A stretch of DNA of 10,115 nt from Lachnospiraceae bacterium (GTDB lineage Bacteria; Bacillota; Clostridia; Lachnospirales; Lachnospiraceae), in the NCBI GenBank assembly GCA_020860745.1, contig JAJBTR010000176.1, forward strand, positions 1-10,115. The letters run 5' to 3'. The notes under the pieces were generated by a model. That model had not been told where the DNA came from. It made no database searches and worked only from the letters and a program-made list of their open reading frames with translations. Every line of letters begins with the position of its first letter. The first letter of the stretch is position 1. Position numbers and translations under genes: made by a program. Shown here in pieces: positions 1 through 5,471 of this stretch.

Positions 1-87
1 ATCATAATCATATAAACATCATAAAGGCTGGAGAGGCGTTTGGCAAGAAAAATGAGGGAAATTCTGCTTGCGGGTATTTAAAATGGG

Positions 88-116
88 TTTTCATGGTGCG
101 TTATTTTTTGTATAAT
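88..116 (+). promoter_or_regulatory. Sigma-A-type promoter for the DNA alkylation repair gene
   Basis: A perfect TATAAT -10 box lies at 111-116. A partial -35 box, TTTTCA, sits at 88-93 with the ideal 17-bp spacer. It is about 70 bp upstream of the predicted start codon at 184, and nothing else downstream would use it. The -35 match is imperfect, so the call rests mainly on the -10 box and the spacing. Confidence 0.65.
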
Positions 117-168
117 GCTACAAAATGATACAATTATGTAATTGAACGAAAGCAAAGCATATTATGCC

Positions 169-177
169 AGGAGGAGG
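169..177 (+). promoter_or_regulatory. Strong ribosome binding site that fixes the start at 184
   Basis: AGGAGGAGG lies 6 nt before the ATG at 184 and matches the anti-Shine-Dalgarno sequence very well. It argues against the longer reading from TTG at 142. The ATG at 179 is out of frame. Confidence 0.75.
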
Positions 178-183
178 CATGTT

Positions 184-912
184 ATGACCGCGATACAGGA
201 ACAGTTATTTTCATTGCAGGACATACAATACCGCGATTTTCAGGTGAAGCTGATGCCAACGGTTTCCCCGGATACTGTGATCGGAGTGCGGACACCTGCG
301 CTGCGTGCAATGGCAAAGGAGCTGGCAAAAACGGAGGAGGCACAAGAGTTTTTAAAAGGGACACCTCACGCGTATTTTGAGGAAAATCAGCTGCATGCAT
401 TTCTGATTGCGGGGGAGAAAGATTTTGGAACCTGCATGGATGAACTGGGACAGTTTCTTCCGTATATAGATAACTGGGCCACCTGTGATCAGCTTTCTCC
501 GGGAGTATTCCGGAAACATCGGGAAGAACTGCTTCCTTACATTGGCCGGTGGATTTCATCCGGCCATACATATACCGTCCGCTTTGCCATAGGAATGCTG
601 ATGCAGCATTTTCTGGACGAAGCCTTTGAGGTAACATACGCGGAACGGGTTGCCGCTGTCCGATCGGAGGAGTATTACGTCAACATGATGATCGCATGGT
701 ATTTTGCGACGGCGCTGGCGAAGCAATATGAGGCGGTATTGCCGTTCCTTGAGGAGGGAAGGCTGGAGCGCTGGACACACAATAAGACGATTCAGAAAGC
801 GGTGGAGAGTTACCGGATCACGCCGGAGCAGAAAGCGTATTTAAAAACTTTGAAGAGACACATTACTTCGCATACCCATATACCGCTGCAAATACAGGAA
901 AATGATGGATAA
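184..912 (+). CDS. AlkD-like DNA alkylation repair protein (HEAT-repeat glycosylase)
   Basis: This is a 242-residue all-helical HEAT-repeat protein of the AlkC/AlkD superfamily, which removes N3- and N7-alkylated purines from DNA without the base flipping usual for glycosylases. The residues that form the AlkD active site are recognisable: W98 and D102 in the stretch DNWATCDQL, R133 in VRFAIGML and W172 in AWYFATAL. The W-to-D spacing of 4 and R-to-W spacing of 39 match my recollection of Bacillus cereus AlkD (W109, D113, R148, W187). The ATG at 184 is chosen because AGGAGGAGG at 169-177 ends 6 nt before it. An in-frame TTG at 142 would add 14 residues but would place this ribosome binding site inside the gene. 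The gene appears monocistronic, with no terminator visible after it. Enzymatic activity on alkylated DNA is inferred from the family and residues. Confidence 0.9.
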   Translation: MTAIQEQLFSLQDIQYRDFQVKLMPTVSPDTVIGVRTPALRAMAKELAKTEEAQEFLKGTPHAYFEENQLHAFLIAGEKDFGTCMDELGQFLPYIDNWATCDQLSPGVFRKHREELLPYIGRWISSGHTYTVRFAIGMLMQHFLDEAFEVTYAERVAAVRSEEYYVNMMIAWYFATALAKQYEAVLPFLEEGRLERWTHNKTIQKAVESYRITPEQKAYLKTLKRHITSHTHIPLQIQENDG

Positions 913-958
913 ATTTTTCTGCAAGGTTGGAAATGTCGTTCCTGATATCCTGGATCTG

Positions 959-967
959 TGATATACT
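959..967 (+). promoter_or_regulatory. Extended -10 promoter for the MNT/HEPN module
   Basis: TGATATACT at 959-967 fits the extended -10 pattern TGnTATAAT with one mismatch in the hexamer. No good -35 box stands 16-18 bp upstream (TTCCTG at 939-944 is poor), as is common for extended -10 promoters. It lies about 95 bp before the nucleotidyltransferase start and would give the module a transcript separate from the repair gene. Confidence 0.45.
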
Positions 968-994
968 TATTCTGGCATGGAACATAGGAATTGT

Positions 995-1011
995 TGAAAA
1001 ATGCATTTTCA
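995..1011 (+). promoter_or_regulatory. Palindrome in the MNT/HEPN leader, candidate operator
   Basis: TGAAAA at 995-1000 and TTTTCA at 1006-1011 form a perfect 6-bp inverted repeat around ATGCA. It sits between the predicted extended -10 and the ribosome binding site, where an autorepressor of a toxin-antitoxin operon would bind. It is AT-rich and not a terminator. The operator role is inferred from position only. Confidence 0.3.
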
Positions 1012-1060
1012 GGTTATCGTTGGAACTATCGAGTCCTGTTATTTTGAAAGGGAGCAGGGA

Positions 1061-1408
1061 ATGAATAATTATAAAAATATGTGGGATTTCCCGATCGTGG
1101 ATGGTGTTTCATTTACTGATGCGAACCGGATACATCCGCTCATGCAAAAAAGAGTAGACACTTTGATTGATGCGCTTGGCAGGGATGCGAATGTTCGTAA
1201 AGCTGTCTTGTTTGGAAGTTCGCTTGAGTTTCGATGTGACAGCCGGAGTGATATTGATCTTTATGTTGAAAAATATGATAAAGAGAAGAATCTGGAGATA
1301 CTGCCTGAACTCGACTGTGAGGTAGATTTGATTACTAATTTATCCCACGAATCCAGGCTTTATCAGGAAATTGAAAGAACAGGATTGCTGTTGCTTGAAA
1401 GAAATTGA
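1061..1408 (+). CDS. Minimal nucleotidyltransferase (MNT) domain protein, probable antitoxin partner of the HEPN protein
   Basis: This 115-residue protein is a stand-alone polymerase-beta-fold nucleotidyltransferase. The signature GSx10DxD is intact: G52-S53, then D64 and D66 in SDIDLYV, and the third acidic residue is D89 in CEVDLIT. All three metal-binding aspartates are present, so it should be active. In the best studied MNT/HEPN pairs (MntA/HepT, called type VII toxin-antitoxin) the MNT enzyme attaches AMP to the HEPN toxin and silences it. By analogy that is the likely role, and the HEPN gene follows 51 bp downstream. The ATG at 1061 is preferred because GGGAG at 1050-1054 precedes it by 6 nt. 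The in-frame ATG at 1001 would add 20 residues, has no ribosome binding site and overlaps the leader palindrome. The gene is visibly more AT-rich than its neighbours, which fits acquisition by transfer. Confidence 0.85.
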   Translation: MNNYKNMWDFPIVDGVSFTDANRIHPLMQKRVDTLIDALGRDANVRKAVLFGSSLEFRCDSRSDIDLYVEKYDKEKNLEILPELDCEVDLITNLSHESRLYQEIERTGLLLLERN

Positions 1409-1419
1409 AAGAACAGGAT
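1367..1419 (+). repeat. 19-bp direct repeat at the MNT stop codon, part of an imperfect ~34-bp tandem duplication
   Basis: GAAATTGAAAGAACAGGAT occurs at 1367-1385 and again, identically, at 1401-1419. The start-to-start distance is 34 bp. The sequence after each copy also resembles the other, both reaching a TTGCTT about 12 nt later, so the whole unit looks like a degraded tandem duplication. The first copy encodes EIERTG of the MNT protein. The second is shifted by one frame, carries the MNT stop codon and creates an upstream ATG (1418) for the HEPN reading frame. Confidence 0.85.
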
Positions 1420-1445
1420 GAGCGTTTGCTTATGCTATGGTTGGC

Positions 1446-1453
1446 AAGGAGGG
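1446..1453 (+). promoter_or_regulatory. Ribosome binding site that fixes the HEPN start at 1460
   Basis: AAGGAGGG lies 6 nt before the ATG at 1460, whereas the ATG at 1418 has no comparable site. It therefore excludes the 14 extra N-terminal residues of the longer reading. Confidence 0.75.
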
Positions 1454-1459
1454 ATTCTG

Positions 1460-1972
1460 ATGTGTGATATACGCTTATTTCGCAGCGCAAAAATGGATTA
1501 TAAGACTGCGGAAATGATCTGGCAGACGCAGACTAATGATGAAATGATTCTGAACAATGCCGCGTATCATTTGCAGCAGGCGGTGGAAAAAATACTAAAG
1601 GGGGCTCTGGAGTGCGTGGGAGTGACTGTTCCTCATTCGCATAAAATAAACAGGCTCATTGCCATGATTGCTCATAACGGAGCCAACCTTACTGTGACAG
1701 ACTGGATAGATGATCACGCAGAAATGCTGAGTGAGTGGGAGACGGAGACTCGCTATAACATGGATTTCCTTGTTGAGAAAAGAAAGCTTGACCGGGCAAT
1801 GGCTGAAGTGAAAAACTTTATGGAAATGAACGGAATCTGTGATGTGCTGCGGGAGGAACTGATGAATTCAAAGACAAAGGAAAGCTTGCTGCAGTGTTTG
1901 CCGGAAACAAAAAGGAAGTGCAGCGATTTTGAGTTAAACTGTTATTATATTATGTTTCAAAAGAAGATTTAG
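1460..1972 (+). CDS. HEPN domain protein, probable toxin partner of the MNT protein
   Basis: The protein has 170 residues. Residues 1-121 form the four-helix HEPN fold of the PF05168 type, with the typical segment AAYHLQQAVEKILKGAL (34-50) followed by a loop with histidines (VPHSHKI, 57-63). HEPN proteins are often RNases with an Rx4-6H motif at the start of the last helix. Here that place reads TRYNMDFLVEKRK (97-109) with R98 but no histidine. The only arginine-histidine pair with suitable spacing is R65 and H72, in an earlier helix. RNase activity is therefore uncertain, and a binding or regulatory role is possible. Residues 122-170, with SDFELNCYYIMFQ near the end, form a basic, cysteine-containing tail beyond the core domain. 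The gene follows the MNT gene on the same strand with its own strong ribosome binding site. Pairing with MNT is the main evidence for a toxin-antitoxin role. Confidence 0.8.
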   Translation: MCDIRLFRSAKMDYKTAEMIWQTQTNDEMILNNAAYHLQQAVEKILKGALECVGVTVPHSHKINRLIAMIAHNGANLTVTDWIDDHAEMLSEWETETRYNMDFLVEKRKLDRAMAEVKNFMEMNGICDVLREELMNSKTKESLLQCLPETKRKCSDFELNCYYIMFQKKI

Positions 1973-2029
1973 AACCGGCAGAATGTCAGGAAGGATTTTT
2001 GCATCATAATAAGTGCATAGATTCATTGC

Positions 2030-2067
2030 AAAAAGAGGGCTGTCGCATTTGCCGGGCGACAGCCTTT
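2030..2067. terminator. Bidirectional intrinsic terminator between the HEPN and PatB-like genes
   Basis: GGCTGTCGC at 2038-2046 pairs perfectly over 9 bp with GCGACAGCC at 2056-2064, with a 9-nt loop. TTT follows on the plus strand. A tract of As upstream (2030-2034) gives a longer U tract after the stem for minus-strand transcripts. It lies between the convergent HEPN and PatB-like genes, so it can end both. Confidence 0.75.
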
Positions 2068-2189
2068 GCTGTATATACGTAGGGGAGTAAGGAATATGAC
2101 AGATCTGTACTGCCCATGCCCTGCGCGGTGAGTATGAGGCAAAAATCGCATGCTGCTCGATTATAGTTATCACATGGTTTCGTAAATAA

Positions 2190-3389
2190 TTATATTTGCC
2201 GAATGCCGCGTCGGTTTATCACTGTAATGTACGCCTCAATCCCGGCTTTCAGGCGCTTCAGTCCATCCTCCACAACAGAGCGCGGACAGGCGATGTTCAT
2301 CCGCAGGAATCCTTTGCCGTTCGCTCCGTAGGCGGAGCCTTTGGAGAGAAAGAGGCCGGTCTCTTTCCGGATAAAGGAGGCAATATCTATCTCGTCTCCG
2401 GCCACGTCCGTGCAGTCAATCCAGAGCAGGTAGGTGGCTTCAGAGGGAATGAGGCGGATCTGAGGAATTTCCCGCGCGATAAATTCACCGACCAGCTTCC
2501 GGTTGCCGGAGATATAGGCCCGCAGGGCGTCCAGCCAGTTTCCGCCCTCCGTGAAAGCGGCAATGCTGGCTGCGGCGGCAAACGCGTTTGGCTCCGCCGC
2601 CTCATCGGTGTTTAACGCACGCCACACTTTGTGCCGGAGAAATTTTTCCGGTACAATGACTGCGGAGCTGTGCAGGCCCGCGATATTGAACGCTTTCGTC
2701 GGGGCGATGCAGGTAATGCTGTTGTCCCGGCATGTCTCAGAAACGGAGGCAAACGGGATGTAATCGCAGCCGGGCTCGGTCAGATCACAGTGAATCTCAT
2801 CGGAAATCACGGTGACGCGGTGCGCGGCGCAGAGTTCTCCGATTCGCGCGAGGGTCTCCCGATCCCAGATCTTTCCGATGGGATTGTGCGGGTTGCACAG
2901 GATCATCATGCTTGTCTGCGGGTTCGCCAGTTTTTCCTCCAGGTCTTCCCAGTCAATGCGGTAGGATGTGGTTTCTCTGTCGTAAATCAACGGATTTTCC
3001 AGCACATTGCGGCCGTTGTTGACGATGCTGTTAAAAAACATATTGTAGACCGGTGTCTGTACCAGGACATTTTCTGCCGGGGAGGTCAGTTTCCGCACGC
3101 AGGTCGAGATGGAGGGGATGACTCCTGTGGAAAAAATCAGCCATTCTTTTTCAATGATCAGACCGTGGCGCTCCTTCCACCAGCGCATGATGGAGGAATA
3201 CCATTCATCCGGCAGGATGGCGTAGCCAAAGATGCCGTGATCCACTGTCTTCCGGAGCGCCTCGCGGACGGCCGGGGCAGTCTCAAAATCCATATCTGCG
3301 ACCCACATGGGCAGCTCATTTTCGCTGACTTCCCATTTCAGGGAAGAGGTGCCCCGCCGGTCAATTATTCTGTCAAAATCATAGGGCAT
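2190..3389 (-). CDS. MalY/PatB-family PLP-dependent aminotransferase / C-S beta-lyase
   Basis: This 399-residue fold-type I PLP enzyme has the usual family length (about 390). The N-terminal signature LPMWVADMDF (26-35) is typical of the MalY/PatB group, which includes cystathionine beta-lyases and cysteine desulfhydrases. Visible PLP-site residues are K232 in APTKAFNIAGL (Schiff base), D197 in SDEIHCDL (pyridine nitrogen), N166 in NPHNP and R363 in FLRMNIACPR (substrate carboxylate). It probably cleaves cystathionine or cysteine to pyruvate, ammonia and a thiol in the cytoplasm. MalY-like members may instead act mainly as aminotransferases or regulators, and sequence alone does not settle the substrate. 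AAAGGAGG at 3401-3408 (minus strand) lies 11 nt before the ATG, slightly long but convincing. The DUF3737 gene ends about 95 bp upstream on the same strand, so read-through from it is possible. Confidence 0.9.
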   Translation of the reverse strand: MPYDFDRIIDRRGTSSLKWEVSENELPMWVADMDFETAPAVREALRKTVDHGIFGYAILPDEWYSSIMRWWKERHGLIIEKEWLIFSTGVIPSISTCVRKLTSPAENVLVQTPVYNMFFNSIVNNGRNVLENPLIYDRETTSYRIDWEDLEEKLANPQTSMMILCNPHNPIGKIWDRETLARIGELCAAHRVTVISDEIHCDLTEPGCDYIPFASVSETCRDNSITCIAPTKAFNIAGLHSSAVIVPEKFLRHKVWRALNTDEAAEPNAFAAAASIAAFTEGGNWLDALRAYISGNRKLVGEFIAREIPQIRLIPSEATYLLWIDCTDVAGDEIDIASFIRKETGLFLSKGSAYGANGKGFLRMNIACPRSVVEDGLKRLKAGIEAYITVINRRGIRQI

Positions 3390-3484
3390 GATATCAGTTT
3401 CCTCCTTTTGCCTTCACAGAAATGTGTTTTTGCGCGCGTGAAAGCATATGATTTCCTGTCACATAACAGTTCGCGCGATTTTTT

Positions 3485-4328
3485 TTAACATCTGCATAGG
3501 ATTTTCGTTTTATCCGGATCTACCCTGTCTTTCTCAATGATCAGCTCCCCAATGTTTTCCGCGGTGATCATGCCGGAGGACGGATTGAGTACGCTGTCGA
3601 TCTTGCTCGTGATCTCCGCATCCACGGAGGAATACTCAAAAGCCAGGGTGGTGTTGATGAGCTTACAGTTTTTTCATGACCAGGTTGTCGATATAGCACA
3701 TGCCCTGGAGGCTTTCGATGGTGCAGTTGATGAGCGTCAGATTTTTTGCGTTCCAACCCAGGTACTCGCCGGAGATGAAAGAATCCTGTACGGTGATGTT
3801 TTCCGAGTTCCAGAAAGCATCCTTGGAGAGCAGCTTCGCATTTCTGACGGAAGCATTTCTGACGCCGTCAAAGGAGTAGTTGCCCACCAGAGTGAAACCG
3901 TCGATATCCATATCTGCGCAGTTCATGGCGAAGTAATCGCCCTTGGCATATACCTGCCGCAGCGTGACATCGGCGCAGCTCCACAGAGTTTCGGCTGCGT
4001 TGGCAAAAGAGACCTGGCTTAACTTCAGCCCCTTGCACCGGCGGAAATTCTTCGGCGCTTCGATGACGCAGTCTTCCACGGAAATGTCGTTGGTGTACCA
4101 CACGCCGGCGCGCGCCATCTCAAACCAGGTGGTTCGCTCCGCATGAATATGGTCACAGTACCAGAGCGGGTATTTCCAGCGGAACATACAGTCATACAGG
4201 GAGATATTGCTGCTCTCTTTCAGCGGCGACTCGCCGTCGTCAAAAATTGTGTCGCAGATGTTGAGATTATCGGAGGAGAACAGTGCGCGCTCTCCGGTTA
4301 AAAACTGCTGATGAATTTCTTCTCGCAT
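3485..4328 (-). pseudogene. DUF3737 family protein, broken by a one-base frameshift
   Basis: The intact 5' frame (3663-4328) encodes 221 residues that repeat short strands of the type xxIxxCxF, as in a right-handed beta-helix, and match the DUF3737 family, whose function is unknown. It stops abruptly after CYIDNLVMKKL. Removing one A from the A6 run (T6 at 3669-3674 on the plus strand) restores the frame. It then continues NCKLINTTLAFEYSSV and on to VDPDKTKILCRC, ending at TAA 3485-3487. The total is 280 residues, close to the family length as I recall it. The continuation is rich in the same strand-like pattern and has no internal stop, so it is real coding sequence. Either the gene is a recent pseudogene or the extra base is a sequencing error. 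AAAGGA at 4340-4345 serves as ribosome binding site, 11 nt before the ATG. The role is unknown. Confidence 0.85.
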
Positions 4329-4392
4329 TTTTGTCAGTGTCCTTTCTGTCTGAACTTTACAGCTTTCAAAGCAGCTATGCCGTTATTTATAG

Positions 4393-4422
4393 AGCATAGC
4401 ACAAAAGCGGAAACTGTGCCAG
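4393..4422 (-). promoter_or_regulatory. Candidate promoter for the DUF3737 gene
   Basis: On the minus strand, TGCTATGCT gives an extended -10 (hexamer TATGCT at 4393-4398). A partial -35, CTGGCA, lies at 4417-4422 with an 18-bp spacer. It is about 65 bp before the DUF3737 start, pointing toward it. Confidence 0.45.
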
Positions 4423-4545
4423 TATTTCGCTTAGGAACTATTAGAATTGTTAAGATGAATTCTTTTAAAGTTCCTTCCGGGAAAAGTGTACAAAAAAGGA
4501 TTGTATCGGACTTTTCTTATTTTTTCAAGACCTTATGTCTGTTTT

Positions 4546-4579
4546 TTGCCTTGCCTGCATTGCAATATAATGATATAAC
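4546..4579 (+). promoter_or_regulatory. Promoter region for the rhomboid gene
   Basis: A perfect TATAAT is at 4566-4571 and an overlapping second candidate, TATAAC, at 4574-4579. TTGCCT at 4551-4556 stands 17 bp before TATAAC and is the best spaced -35. For TATAAT the base composition 17 bp upstream is only TTTTTG. Transcription would start about 100 bp before the rhomboid gene, leaving a long leader. Confidence 0.55.
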
Positions 4580-4694
4580 TGATTTATCTGCGGAGGTGCC
4601 GGGCGTTTGAGGAGTGGATGCAGGGAAGCTTCCGGACTGTAGTCTCCCCATCAGATGGCACCGATTTCGCATATAGAGCTGGGAAGGAAAGAGT

Positions 4695-5321
4695 ATGATG
4701 CAAAGACAGGAGGAACACCGTTACATTACGCCGGTCAACATTACATTCGCGGTGATTAATTTGGTGGTTTTTGTGGTACTGGAGATACTGGGAGACACAT
4801 CGGACGCGGCTTTTATGCTGTTGCACGGGGCAATGTACCCGCCTGCGGTGCTTTATGGCGGAGAGTGGTACCGCCTGGTGACATCCGCGTTTATTCATTT
4901 TGGGATATCTCATCTCATTAACAATATGGTACTGCTGGTCTGCCTGGGCAGTTATCTGGAGCGGGCTTATGGGAAAGTGAGATTTCTGATTTTCTATCTG
5001 GTCTGTGCGGTGGGCAGCAGTCTGGTCTCCATGGGGCATATGCTTTACACCGGGGACATTGCAGTGTCGGGCGGCGCTTCCGGCGTGATTTTTGGCATGA
5101 TCGGAGCACTGCTGTTTCTGGTACTCAAAAATAAAGGGCGTTTTGAGGACCTGTCCCTGCGGCGGTTTCTGCTGATGATGGCGCTCTCCCTGTACTATGG
5201 ATTTTCTACAACCGGCGTGGATAATGCGGCACATGTGGGAGGATTGATTGTCGGGTTCCTGGTGGGAATGATTTATTTTTTCCTTGAGAAACTGTTTAAG
5301 GGAAAACACCGGATGAGATGA
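4695..5321 (+). CDS. Rhomboid family intramembrane serine protease
   Basis: This 208-residue integral membrane protein has six predicted hydrophobic helices, the minimal bacterial rhomboid core. The catalytic dyad is complete: S129 in SGGASGVIFG and H180 in DNAAHVGG. The conserved HxxxN motif of the oxyanion hole region is at H73-N77 (HLINN), and the WYRLVTSAFIH block (58-68) before it is typical. It should cut transmembrane segments of other membrane proteins within the cytoplasmic membrane. The substrate cannot be deduced. AAGGA at 4684-4688 lies 6 nt before the ATG at 4695; the ATG at 4698 is an equivalent alternative one codon later. There is no accessory cytoplasmic domain, zinc ribbon or TPR region. 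The DUF362 gene follows 150 bp later on the same strand, with a separate candidate promoter, so co-transcription is uncertain. Confidence 0.93.
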   Translation: MMQRQEEHRYITPVNITFAVINLVVFVVLEILGDTSDAAFMLLHGAMYPPAVLYGGEWYRLVTSAFIHFGISHLINNMVLLVCLGSYLERAYGKVRFLIFYLVCAVGSSLVSMGHMLYTGDIAVSGGASGVIFGMIGALLFLVLKNKGRFEDLSLRRFLLMMALSLYYGFSTTGVDNAAHVGGLIVGFLVGMIYFFLEKLFKGKHRMR

Positions 5322-5380
5322 AAATCGTATAGGTGATGCAGAAATAACATTAATTAATTCAACCGTTTGTCTGCATGACA

Positions 5381-5418
5381 GCGGATTGGGTGCAAGCAAA
5401 CTATTGGATTGCAACCGC
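5381..5418 (+). promoter_or_regulatory. Repeat-bearing site before the DUF362 gene, candidate operator/promoter
   Basis: GGATTG occurs at 5383-5388 and 5406-5411. GCGG-a-TTG at 5381-5388 also pairs with CAACCGC at 5412-5418 with one bulged base. TTGGAT at 5404-5409 could be a -35 with AATAAT at 5428-5433 (18-bp spacer), so the dyad would overlap the -35. The regulatory role is inferred. Confidence 0.3.
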
Positions 5419-5471
5419 ACAGTTAGAAATAATTCAGGCATGAACTGAAAAAGAGACAGAGGGACAGGAAA

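Larger units (their letters stand above)
4329..4694. other. Divergent intergenic region between DUF3737 and rhomboid genes
   Basis: This 366-bp stretch separates two genes that point away from each other. The left part is AT-rich and holds the DUF3737 promoter. The middle has T-rich tracts and the rhomboid promoter near 4546-4579. The right part (about 4590-4665) is more GC-rich and has several short complementary arms: GGTGCC at 4595-4600 with GGCACC at 4657-4662, the palindrome GGAAGCTTCC at 4624-4633, and GGAG at 4611-4614 with CTCC at 4644-4647. That suggests a folded leader RNA of no class I recognise. A 26-codon reading frame (4618-4698) overlaps the rhomboid start by ATGA but has a poorly spaced ribosome binding site. 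No other convincing gene is present. Confidence 0.5.

Noticed and set aside
3..128. An open frame at the left edge that could be the end of an upstream gene
   Set aside because: About 41 codons without recognisable similarity. It contains the -10 region of the alkylation repair promoter, and the base composition looks intergenic.
1850..1935. A second open frame inside the HEPN tail reading DEFKDKGKLAAVFAGNKKE
   Set aside because: It is only about 25 codons between stops with no start or ribosome binding site. The HEPN frame is continuous through it, so I treat it as chance.
3433..3486. CGCGCG arms at 3433-3438 and 3472-3477 followed by eight Ts, resembling a terminator on the plus strand
   Set aside because: Both flanking genes are on the minus strand, where no U tract would follow the stem. 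The loop is more than 30 nt, and part of the T run is simply the end of the DUF3737 gene.
2196..3488. Long plus-strand frames opposite the PatB-like gene
   Set aside because: They are antisense shadows. The minus-strand product has the full PLP-enzyme motif set and a ribosome binding site.
4651..4670. ATGGCACCG resembling the T-box motif before the rhomboid gene
   Set aside because: The conserved GGGTGG part and the downstream terminator are missing, and a rhomboid gene is not a typical T-box target.
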